Shown piece by piece: positions 1-6,675 of a stretch of DNA of 64,000 bases. Positions within the stretch are counted from its first letter, which is position 1. Every line of letters begins with the position of its first letter. A model generated the notes under the pieces. It saw only the letters and a program-made list of their open reading frames with translations, had not been told where the DNA came from and did no database searches. This stretch comes from K189A clade bacterium (GTDB taxonomy: Bacteria; Pseudomonadota; Gammaproteobacteria; Pseudomonadales; Azotimanducaceae). The stretch covers positions 1-64,000 of the forward strand of contig CABZTD010000003.1 of the NCBI GenBank assembly GCA_902528515.1, written 5' to 3'. Position numbers and translations under genes: made by a program.

Positions 1-461
1 TTGGCCAACAGGTGAGCGTCGCGAGGGGTACGGAACTGGCCAATCGCATGGTCGATGCTTACGGCAACGGCGACTTTCCATCGCCGCTGCATCTGATGCA
101 TCAAGAGATCGGCGAGCTGGGTATGCCGGGTAATCGTGGTCGTGCTATTGCGACCATGTCAGGCTGGGTTGCGGAGCAGGCCCTCACCTTGCCGGAGGGC
201 GAAGACACCGAATCCTTCGTGCAGCAAATCGCCAGTATCAAGGGCATTGGACCTTGGACGCAGAACTATATGCGCCTGCGCATCGTGAAGGATGCCGATG
301 CATTCCCGCACAACGATTGGGTTGTTTTGAAGCAGTTGCAAACCACACCGGCGCAAGCGCTAAAACATTCTGAGAGCTGGCGTCCTTGGCGGGCTTATGC
401 CCTCATGCATATTTGGCGTTTGGCAGGCCTTGAAAGGGAGCGCAAGAAAAATCTGGACTAA
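1..461 (+). CDS. alkA: DNA-3-methyladenine glycosylase II (AlkA), C-terminal part, cut by window edge
   Basis: This is the 3' part of a base-excision repair glycosylase that removes alkylated purines. The frame is open to base 3, so the gene begins outside the window. The visible protein starts GQQVSVARG, which matches the GQ-VSV segment before the helix-hairpin-helix domain of AlkA. It then shows the hairpin IKGIGPWTQNY and the segment AFPHNDWVV, whose Asp (codon at 316-318) corresponds to the catalytic Asp of E. coli AlkA. The ending SWRPWRAYALMHIW is also typical of AlkA. The GTG at 12 is therefore not the true start. It lies 36 bp upstream of ogt on the same strand, so the two genes form a small alkylation-repair unit. 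Whether an Ada-like domain is fused upstream cannot be seen. Confidence 0.88.
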   Translation, partial: GQQVSVARGTELANRMVDAYGNGDFPSPLHLMHQEIGELGMPGNRGRAIATMSGWVAEQALTLPEGEDTESFVQQIASIKGIGPWTQNYMRLRIVKDADAFPHNDWVVLKQLQTTPAQALKHSESWRPWRAYALMHIWRLAGLERERKKNLD

Positions 462-465
462 TCAA

Positions 466-486
466 TAAGTTGGTACTTACTTTTTT
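466..486 (+). terminator. Short hairpin followed by a T run after alkA
   Basis: Arms TAAGT (466-470) and ACTTA (475-479) flank a TGGT loop and are followed by C and six T (481-486). The stem is only 5 bp, so this is a weak terminator candidate. It repeats the AATAAGT half-site seen in the palindrome after ogt, so it could instead be an operator in front of ogt. Confidence 0.3.
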
Positions 487-497
487 AGGATGCAAGC

Positions 498-995
498 ATG
501 GGTACATACTATACCTACATCGAAAGCCCCATTGGTCGGCTGATGTTAACCGCCAACGAACGTGCTTTGACCGGGCTGTATTTTTCTACCGGCGATAAAG
601 CCAGAAAAGAGCCGGACCCCGCCTGGCAGGCCAGTGAGGCTAGATTCGAGCAGGCACGAAACGAGCTGAAGGAGTACTTTGCCGGTCAACGTCGTTGCTT
701 CGAGGCTGCCCTAGAACCCAGAGCAACACCTTTTCAGAACAGGGTGCTAGCGGCTTTGAATCAAATTCCATTTGGTCAGGTGCGCTCATACAAGCAAATT
801 GCAGAAAAAATCGGTTCTCCAAAGGCCGTTCGGGCAGTTGGTAATGCTAACGGCAATAACCCTATCGCAATATTTATTCCCTGCCATCGCGTTGTCGGGA
901 GCAATGGTGCGCTTACGGGTTTCGGCGGCGGTCTTGATGCCAAGCGCTATCTTCTAAGCCTTGAGCAAACCCAGAAAAGCATTTCGGGGACCTAA
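498..995 (+). CDS. ogt: Methylated-DNA--protein-cysteine S-methyltransferase
   Basis: This 165-residue suicide enzyme transfers the alkyl group from O6-alkylguanine (and O4-alkylthymine) in DNA to its own cysteine. The active-site motif PCHRV is present with Cys129. It is preceded by the DNA-binding helix VRSYKQIAEKIGSPKAVRAV, which carries the Arg finger, and by the conserved NP.AI.IPCHR context. It is followed by LTGFGGGLDAKRYLL, also typical of the family. Length is normal for a stand-alone Ogt. The ATG at 498 lies 36 bp after alkA, so the genes probably work together against alkylation damage. A palindrome overlaps its stop codon. Confidence 0.93.
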   Translation: MGTYYTYIESPIGRLMLTANERALTGLYFSTGDKARKEPDPAWQASEARFEQARNELKEYFAGQRRCFEAALEPRATPFQNRVLAALNQIPFGQVRSYKQIAEKIGSPKAVRAVGNANGNNPIAIFIPCHRVVGSNGALTGFGGGLDAKRYLLSLEQTQKSISGT

Positions 996-1019
996 TAAGT
1001 AACTATAAAGTTACTTATT
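994..1019. promoter_or_regulatory. 11-bp palindrome overlapping the ogt stop, upstream of the TetR gene
   Basis: AATAAGTAACT (994-1004), a 4-base ATAA loop and AGTTACTTATT (1009-1019) form a perfect inverted repeat. It is AT-rich and ends in only three T, so an operator for the TetR-family gene that starts at 1105 is as likely as a terminator. The half-site AATAAGT also occurs before ogt at 464-470. The role is inferred only. Confidence 0.4.
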
Positions 1020-1104
1020 TGTCGGTATTTCGCTCTTACCTCAGCCCCTTGCGTGACTTTGCCGCCATAGTTGAATCTAAGGTATCTAAATGGTTACATA
1101 GGAT

Positions 1105-1656
1105 ATGCGTGATCCGGAGCAAACCAAGGACCGTTTGATCGAGGTAGCATCGAAGATGATGGCAGATCACGGCTTCGCGGGGCTTCGGGTGGATCGAGTC
1201 GCTTCGCTAGCAAAGGTCAATAAACGCATGATTTACCATTATTTTGGAGATAAGGAAGGTCTCGCAGCCAAAGTGTTAGAGCAGCAACTATTGGCCATTA
1301 CGCCGGTATTAAGTGATAGTGAAATAAGCGTCATGCGATATTTTTTTGATCAGCCTGGCACGGACGCCTACTTGTCTGCATCCGGCAAAGTGGGACCTGC
1401 TGCACAGGGTTCGTTTCGGTCCGAGCAGCGGGCAGCAGTCATACTGATACGCGGCTTGTTGGATCGATGGTATTTGTTTGGCGCCTTGGAGGATTTACCG
1501 ATCCAGGCCCTGCTTGCACGCTTGAATTCTCTGGCCCTAGGTCAGCCAACAATTCCCTCACAACCGCAAGCGAATGCTGCATCCACGTCGCAGGTACAGC
1601 TCAAGAAGCGGATTTTCCTGCGCCCTACGGTGAAACCCGTACATTCGCCATCTTAG
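1105..1656 (+). CDS. TetR/AcrR family transcriptional regulator
   Basis: This is a 183-residue DNA-binding regulator. The N-terminal helix-turn-helix is clear (residues about 9-55): TKDRLIEVASKMMADHGF, then RVDRVASLAKVNKRMIYHYFGDKEGL, which fits the TetR consensus including the YHYF..KE.L recognition end. The C-terminal ligand-binding half is divergent and does not reveal a ligand. The last 35 residues are low in hydrophobics and probably disordered. It follows ogt by 109 bp, with a palindrome at 994-1019 that could be its own operator. The start has only a weak AGGA sequence just before it. The 166 bp between it and greB show no recognisable gene. Confidence 0.8.
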   Translation: MRDPEQTKDRLIEVASKMMADHGFAGLRVDRVASLAKVNKRMIYHYFGDKEGLAAKVLEQQLLAITPVLSDSEISVMRYFFDQPGTDAYLSASGKVGPAAQGSFRSEQRAAVILIRGLLDRWYLFGALEDLPIQALLARLNSLALGQPTIPSQPQANAASTSQVQLKKRIFLRPTVKPVHSPS

Positions 1657-1822
1657 GTTCTACATCGCCTATCGCGGTCTGGGCGGCATGGGCCGTGGTT
1701 CGCCCGAGTGGCGTCCTTTCTCTTTGGATCTGTTGGCTCCTCTCGGTCTCTGCTGGCCCCCTTGTGGTGGCTGAGGTTGGGGAAGCTGCCGACAACTCGC
1801 AAAACCGCCCGATCACGGACGC

Positions 1823-2386
1823 TTAAAGTGGATCGTAGCGAACTCCGTAAATGCGATAGCGCCGAGGCTGAGCTGTCTGTTCAAAGCTCAATATCTTGGT
1901 GCTGGTATTTGATTGCACTAGAGAGATTTCGTCGCCTTCAGACTTGCCGATTAGCACTCTAGCCATAGGGGAATCGATGCTGATGTAGGCCGAATCAAAG
2001 TCGATTTCATCTGGGCCAACGACACGATAGGTGAGAAGGAACTCGGAGATTTCTCCAGCCGACTCAGCATCAAGGACTTCCAAGGTGACCCATGCCCCAA
2101 AATAAACCTTGGTTTCGTCGGCGGGCAAACGACTAACCACCTGTATTATGCGAATACGTTTATCGAGATAACGAATGCGCCGGTCGATCTCTGCTAGTTG
2201 TCGCTTGCCATAAATGTAGTCAGCATTTTCGGATCGATCTCCCAGAGCAGCGGCAGCGGCCACTCTAGCGGTGATTTCCGGGCGTTTTTCTTTCCAAAGA
2301 AAATTCAGTTCTTTCTGCAGGCGCGCAAAACCCGATGCGGTAATCACCGCGGTTTTTTCCGGCTCCGGTGGTCGATATCGGCCCAT
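1823..2386 (-). CDS. greB: Transcription elongation factor GreB
   Basis: GreB binds the RNA polymerase secondary channel and stimulates cleavage of backtracked RNA. The N-terminal coiled coil carries ELNFLWKEKRPEITARV and GDRSENADYIYGKRQL; the acidic tip pair needed for cleavage is within DRSENAD. The C-terminal FKBP-like domain includes VGPDEID and DYISIDSPMAR-type sequence (here AYISIDSPMARVLIGK). At 187 residues it is longer than E. coli GreB (158): there is an N-terminal extension of about 10 residues, and extra residues in the middle (DAESAGEISEFLL) and near the end. It is monocistronic and converges on the TetR gene. Confidence 0.93.
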   Translation of the reverse strand: MGRYRPPEPEKTAVITASGFARLQKELNFLWKEKRPEITARVAAAAALGDRSENADYIYGKRQLAEIDRRIRYLDKRIRIIQVVSRLPADETKVYFGAWVTLEVLDAESAGEISEFLLTYRVVGPDEIDFDSAYISIDSPMARVLIGKSEGDEISLVQSNTSTKILSFEQTAQPRRYRIYGVRYDPL

Positions 2387-2484
2387 GGTAAGAGACTACC
2401 CCAAGAGCAGAATGCGACCCAAGGATTAGCGGGTGTATCACCGTCACCCCTTGTCTACAATCGGGTCGGTGAAGGGGAGGAGCA

Positions 2485-3342
2485 TTGGAGGCGAGGTTGA
2501 TAGCGTCAATTGATCAAATACAGGTTCATAGGGCGGCAGGTGCTCTGGGCGGCTTTGTTTCTGGCGTATCTCTCGCTGACGTGGCATCCAGCGATGCCCA
2601 CTATCGCCGGGTACGGGATTTGCTGGTGCAGCAAGAGGTGCTGTTTTTTCGCGATCAGGAAAAAACCCCCGCCGTATTCGCTGCTTTCGCAAAGGCCTTT
2701 GGCGACGTCCTAGGGCATCCGGCCTATGCCACGGTCAAAGACGCGCCAGATGTGCAGATTCTCGAGAGCACCCCGGAAAACCCCTCCAAAATTGAGGTTT
2801 GGCATTCCGACATGACCTTTATGCAGTGCCCGCCAAGTTTCACCTTGCTGCAGGGTCAGATCATTCCAGAGGCGGGCGGCGATACCCTGTGGGCCAGCGC
2901 GACTGCTGCTTATGACGCGCTATCGCCTGAAATGCGAGACTTCTTGACCCCGCTCAAAGCGGTGAACGATTTTCGTCACGGTTTTCGACAAAGTTTGGCT
3001 GAACCGGGTGGTGCCGAGCGATTGGCGCCCGCGATTGCAGAGAATCCGCCCGTCGAACATCCGCTGGTGCGTACCCATCCTGAATCTGGTCGGAAGGCCA
3101 TTTATGCCAACGCGTTGTTCACGACCCAGATCGTTGGACTACCGAGCAATGAAAGCGATGCGTTGCTGGCCTTTCTTTATCAGCATGTTGTCGCTGTCGA
3201 GCATACCGTGCGCCTATCTTGGCAGCCCGGTACCGTCGCGATTTGGGATAACCGGTCAACCCAACACAAACCGGTGAACGATTTTTTTCCTCAGCATCGA
3301 TTGATGCACCGAGTCACATTGACCGGCGACCAGCCGGCATAG
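2485..3342 (+). CDS. TauD/TfdA family Fe(II)/2-oxoglutarate-dependent dioxygenase
   Basis: This cytoplasmic oxygenase couples 2-oxoglutarate decarboxylation to substrate hydroxylation. The family includes taurine and alkylsulfate dioxygenases; the substrate is not determinable here. The iron-binding facial triad is visible as H107-x-D109 in WHSDMTF and H261 in WDNRSTQH. R272 or R276 near the end (QHRLMHRV) would bind 2-oxoglutarate. Length (285 residues) is normal. The TTG at 2485 is preceded by GGGGAGG at 2474-2480; a second TTG at 2497 is possible. The 12-bp spacing to the next gene suggests co-transcription with the small secreted protein downstream. Confidence 0.87.
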   Translation: MEARLIASIDQIQVHRAAGALGGFVSGVSLADVASSDAHYRRVRDLLVQQEVLFFRDQEKTPAVFAAFAKAFGDVLGHPAYATVKDAPDVQILESTPENPSKIEVWHSDMTFMQCPPSFTLLQGQIIPEAGGDTLWASATAAYDALSPEMRDFLTPLKAVNDFRHGFRQSLAEPGGAERLAPAIAENPPVEHPLVRTHPESGRKAIYANALFTTQIVGLPSNESDALLAFLYQHVVAVEHTVRLSWQPGTVAIWDNRSTQHKPVNDFFPQHRLMHRVTLTGDQPA

Positions 3343-3354
3343 CAGGAGACCGTT

Positions 3355-3852
3355 ATGCGAACTTCTTTGGTAGCGACGATCGTCGCACTTGGGCTATTCC
3401 TTCAGGCAATTGCGGCACTCGCTGAGCCTCCGGTCGAGACACTGCTCGATGCGAGCGCTCCTGCGGACGTGCGTCAGGCGGAAGCGGAAGCCCTTAGGGT
3501 CATGGATGACTTCATGCGCACGTTCAACAAACGAGACACCCTAGCCTTCGCGGATACCCTGACCTATCCCCACGTGCGCATCGCCAGTGGCGGTGTTACG
3601 GTTTTTGAGGATCGCCAGAGCTTTATTGACGACATGGACTTTGAAGCCTTTGCGAAGCGATTTAATTGGTCCCATAGCCAATGGGACAGCATTAGAACGG
3701 TTCAGGCAGACACTGAAAAAGTGCACTTCGCTGTGCAGTTCACTCGCTTCAATCCACAGGGTGAGGCCTACATATCATTCGACTCCCTATACATTTTGCA
3801 GCGCACTGATGCTGGCTGGGGCATACGCGCGCGGTCTAGTTTCGCGCCCTGA
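3355..3852 (+). CDS. Secreted NTF2/SnoaL-like protein of unknown function
   Basis: A Sec signal peptide is evident: RTSLVATIVALGLFLQAIAALA, with probable cleavage after ALA near residue 23. The mature part (about 140 residues) has the pattern of the NTF2/SnoaL alpha+beta cone: an amphipathic helix (EAEALRVMDDFMRTFNKRD), then PHVRIASGGVTVFEDRQSFI and a final beta stretch. Such domains serve as binding pockets or enzymes, and no catalytic residue can be assigned. It begins 12 bp after the dioxygenase with AGGAGA as ribosome site, so it is probably in the same operon. Confidence 0.65.
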   Translation: MRTSLVATIVALGLFLQAIAALAEPPVETLLDASAPADVRQAEAEALRVMDDFMRTFNKRDTLAFADTLTYPHVRIASGGVTVFEDRQSFIDDMDFEAFAKRFNWSHSQWDSIRTVQADTEKVHFAVQFTRFNPQGEAYISFDSLYILQRTDAGWGIRARSSFAP

Positions 3853-3865
3853 TAGCGGGCATTCG

Positions 3866-4303
3866 ATGACGGTATTGGCCAGCGTTGACGACTATTTGCC
3901 CGAGGCAGGTGCCCTGGATAAGGCCTTGCTGCCGCTTGGCTTCGTGCTGGCCTTCTGTGCACAACACGGTCTGCTTAGCCAAACCTTCCTGCAGCATCGA
4001 GGCGAGCAGTTATCATCGGTGCGCTTGCAAGAGGGCCCGGTAACCGCGCTTTTCGCGGTGCATGGCGGCACGCTTTACGCATCCGACTTCAGTCCTCAGG
4101 GTCTTCAATTTTTGCAGCGCTACTTGCCTAGGTTGTCCCGAGACTTTGCCGAACTTTTTGGCGAGGACTGTTACGGCATCGAGGACGACTGGGCAAATTA
4201 TCAACGACTGGCCAACGTGATGATTCGGCATTTGCTCGGCCAACCTCGGCACCCTAGCTTATGGAGCAATATTAAGACCAAGTTGGGTCGCTTATGGCGA
4301 TAG
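3866..4303 (+). CDS. Uncharacterised 145-residue protein, DUF7832-like
   Basis: The open frame extends upstream through the previous gene, but the start chosen is the ATG at 3866, just after that gene's stop. The pattern LGFVLAFCAQHGLLS, then DFAELFGEDCYGIEDDWANYQRLANVM, resembles small cytoplasmic proteins of the DUF7832 type. That resemblance is from memory of the pattern and is weak. No signal peptide, membrane segment or metal-binding motif is seen. Its last 10 bases overlap the start of the acetyltransferase gene, so the two are translationally coupled. Confidence 0.55.
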   Translation: MTVLASVDDYLPEAGALDKALLPLGFVLAFCAQHGLLSQTFLQHRGEQLSSVRLQEGPVTALFAVHGGTLYASDFSPQGLQFLQRYLPRLSRDFAELFGEDCYGIEDDWANYQRLANVMIRHLLGQPRHPSLWSNIKTKLGRLWR

Positions 4304-4689
4304 ACCTGCGTGATTTTGAGGTATTTCGCGGCGACCCGGCAGCTCTGCCGGGATCAATGGCGACTAGGCTCGCAACGATAGCTCCAGTCCCTGAAGTGCT
4401 GCGGGTGGCAAAGCTAGGCGAGCGAATTATTGGTTGCTATGCCATGCACGAGCCCAAGTCGATTGATAAGCAAGTCGCGCGAACCTTCTCTCTTGCCATG
4501 GTAATGGTCGAGCAAAATTGCCAAGGCAACGGGGTGGGGCGTTGGCTGATAGGGCATGCTATTGGCGTGGCAGAAAGCAAGGGCGGGAGACATTTAGAAG
4601 CCCGGCTTTCCGGCCCAGCCGACTTCTTCAGTGGATTGGGTTTTCACGCTACCGACGATGGCTTTATATTCGACATGTATCCCGAATAG
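4294..4689 (+). CDS. GNAT family N-acetyltransferase
   Basis: This 131-residue protein would transfer an acyl group from acetyl-CoA to an amine; the substrate is unknown. The acetyl-CoA-binding motif A is visible as QNCQGNGVGRWLIGHAI (Q-x-x-G-x-G). It is followed by an AESKG helix and HLEARLSGPADFFSGLGFHA, the usual motif B region in which F..LGF ends the fold. It is short but complete for a minimal GNAT domain. It overlaps the upstream uncharacterised gene by 10 bp and is convergent with the isomerase gene. Confidence 0.8.
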   Translation: MAIDLRDFEVFRGDPAALPGSMATRLATIAPVPEVLRVAKLGERIIGCYAMHEPKSIDKQVARTFSLAMVMVEQNCQGNGVGRWLIGHAIGVAESKGGRHLEARLSGPADFFSGLGFHATDDGFIFDMYPE

Positions 4690-4711
4690 TCTACCAGCGT
4701 TGCTGTAGCGT

Positions 4712-5311
4712 CTATCTGGGCTCGTTATGGGCCCGCGCAGCGCGCCCAAGATAACCACCGTGGTGGCGCAGACCGTAGTCTTCTCGGGTAACACCTTTTT
4801 GTTCCAACAAGGCGAGTGCCAGCGCATCGCTGATGGCCAGCATCACCGCCATGGACGCGCTTGGGGTTAAACCCAGGGGACAAGGTTCGGAAATGGTACC
4901 CATGTCCAGAATGAGGTCGGAGTGCTCGCGCAGCTGGGAATCTAGGTGTGATGTAACTCCGATGATTTTGTCTACGCCTAAGTGACGCGACATTTCCAAT
5001 ATTTCCAATACCTCTCGGCTCTTGCCGCTGGTGGAAAATGCGATCATTACGTCCTTGTTGCCTACCAGTCCAAGGTCACCGTGGGCTGCTTCGGCGGGAT
5101 GAATGAAATCGGCGGGAGTCGCGGTAGAACATAGGGTCGCTGCAAACTTCTTCGCAATATGACCCGCCTTACCAATCCCCGTCGTGAGTATCTTGCCCTG
5201 GCAGTATTGCATGATCACGACAGCGCTGACGAAATCGTCGTTTACTACGACTGCATCAATGGCCTCGGCTTCCGCCTTAAGCACCGATTGCAAACGTTCT
5301 TTTATATTCAA
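4712..5311 (-). CDS. SIS-domain arabinose-5-phosphate isomerase lacking CBS domains
   Basis: The protein is a single SIS domain of 199 residues of the KdsD/GutQ/KpsF type, which interconvert ribulose 5-phosphate and arabinose 5-phosphate for Kdo synthesis. By spacing to E. coli KdsD, all four catalytic residues are kept: K48 (GIGKAGH), H77 (AEAAHGDLG), E100 and H183 (HHGGYLGR). The tandem CBS domains that normally follow (total about 325 residues) are absent, and the gene ends cleanly after the SIS domain. Stand-alone SIS isomerases of this sort are known. It may act in lipid A core synthesis or be a paralogue; the housekeeping kdsD is not in the window. Confidence 0.8.
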   Translation of the reverse strand: MNIKERLQSVLKAEAEAIDAVVVNDDFVSAVVIMQYCQGKILTTGIGKAGHIAKKFAATLCSTATPADFIHPAEAAHGDLGLVGNKDVMIAFSTSGKSREVLEILEMSRHLGVDKIIGVTSHLDSQLREHSDLILDMGTISEPCPLGLTPSASMAVMLAISDALALALLEQKGVTREDYGLRHHGGYLGRAARAHNEPR

Positions 5312-5438
5312 AATATTGCCTACCGCGTTCCTGAAAAGTGGCGGAGTTTATCGCAACCAGTGGTTTTTTATCGAATAAGGGACGAAGGCCTGCGAAGGGT
5401 GTCTTCGGTTTTATTGACGAGGGTATCTGATTTGATTT

Positions 5439-6458
5439 TTACCAATGCTCAGTCCCGGTAAATGTGGTGTCCGGGTCGCCAATTATGGACAGTGTGCTGT
5501 TTCGATAATCATCGCGAATGTCATAGCGTACGTTTGGTTCGATGGCGAAACCTTAAAACCCCCGGTCGCATTACAATTTGCTCTCGGCGCGGTCTCTAGC
5601 GGTAGCCATCGTACACAGTGTCGGAAGCGCTAAAACCCCTACCCACATCTTGGAACCTTTTGATCTGAGCGATGGCCTAAAAGACTTGTAAAGTCCTGAA
5701 TTTCCTCCACCTGCGGTTCAATGACGACCCAAGTCTCCATCGCCTCGCCGAAGTTACCCGCCTTAATTTAATGTTAGAGGAGTTGTTGCTGCAGCTCTTG
5801 GATTTTCTCGGCCGTAAACACCTTGAAACCTTTTAAATATCGCAAAGCTCGATCGAGGCTCCGCTTGATCCTGACGCGGTCAACCAAACGCCCGGCGTAT
5901 GCGGATTAACAACAACCAAAAAAAACATCCTCATACAGGTAGGTAATGCCTAAATCGGCTAGCGTAGCTAAGGTTTGGTTGATCTGTTCTGTTGTTGCAC
6001 TGACTTGTTTCCTAAAAAGTCGAAATGTACCTTTATTTACCGCAGAGGAGTGCATGGGTTCGCCATTGAAGTGAGAGGTCATGTACTTGTATCGACGAGC
6101 GGCTGTTTTCGCAGCATCAACAAAGGATCGATCGCCGGCATAGGTGGTAGCTTCAATTTCGTAGGTGTTGCCTTCTGGGTCGACCATGTAATTCAACACG
6201 ACTTAACCCTCCTTGCCTTGTCGCGATGCGCTTACGAGATATCTTGGATTGCTCTTTATTTGCGGTACTGCGGGTAGATAGCGGCCAATCGCAATCACAT
6301 TTGCATCGGCATGTTTTTGAGATGGTTGCGATAGTTGTGATGAGGGCGCCTCTGTGATTTCAGCGAATCGCTCCCGTAGCAGAGTTGGCATGAGAAGTCG
6401 CTATCAGGATAGTGCTCAACAGCCATAGCTCACAGCTCTTGCACGTATTGAGCAGCAT
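5439..6458 (-). pseudogene. Decayed TonB-domain (energy transducer-like) periplasmic protein
   Basis: Read on the minus strand, the region carries pieces of one protein of about 340 codons. A signal-peptide-like start (MLLNTCKSCELWLLSTILIA) begins at 6458. A frameshift near 6390 leads to the TonB C-terminal domain: PQIKSNPRYLVSASRQGKEG, a TAA at 6203-6205 where family members have Trp, then VVLNYMVDPEGNTYEIEA. A second TAA lies at 5906-5908, and the same frame goes on with AYAGRLVDRVRIKRSLDRAL and, after more stops at 5774-5776 and 5768-5770, AGNFGEAMETWVVIEPQVEE, as in TPR-like tails. A further shift yields a C-terminal piece SIIGDPDTTFTG ending at 5439. At least four stops and two shifts make it non-functional. 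The C-terminal third is the least certain part. Confidence 0.7.
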
Positions 6459-6540
6459 CTAGGCGACCTTAGAAGCTTGTATAGCAAAACTTAAATTGCC
6501 GTTGAGCAGGGCGGACGACGTGTTCGATAAGCGAACGAAT
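6433..6540 (-). mobile_element. Possible IS5-family transposase C-terminal remnant
   Basis: On the minus strand the frame reads IRSLIEHVVRPAQRQFKFCY, then TSF, a stop, and GRLDAAQYVQEL. This resembles the conserved C-terminal segment of IS5-type DDE transposases (R..VEH.FR..KRQFG..K.R..GL..N.AQ), where the Glu is the last acidic active-site residue. Only about 36 codons are recognisable, with internal stops, and I see no terminal repeats. It abuts and slightly overlaps the 5' end of the dead TonB-domain gene, as if an insertion once sat there. Bases 6541-6675 show nothing identifiable. Confidence 0.35.
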
Positions 6541-6675
6541 AATCTAGATGAGGGGTGTCGCCGAGGTCTTCGCACCCTTACCCTTAATGCGTTAAGTCCG
6601 ATGAACACGTTTCCCGACTATTCGCGCAAAATCTGATGATGTCGTCGACCCGAGGCTTGATGCATCATATTTGGC

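Noticed and set aside
1467-1826. 119-codon frame overlapping the TetR gene end
   Set aside because: It overlaps the TetR frame, is Ala/Trp/Val-rich without a known pattern, and runs into the end of greB on the other strand.
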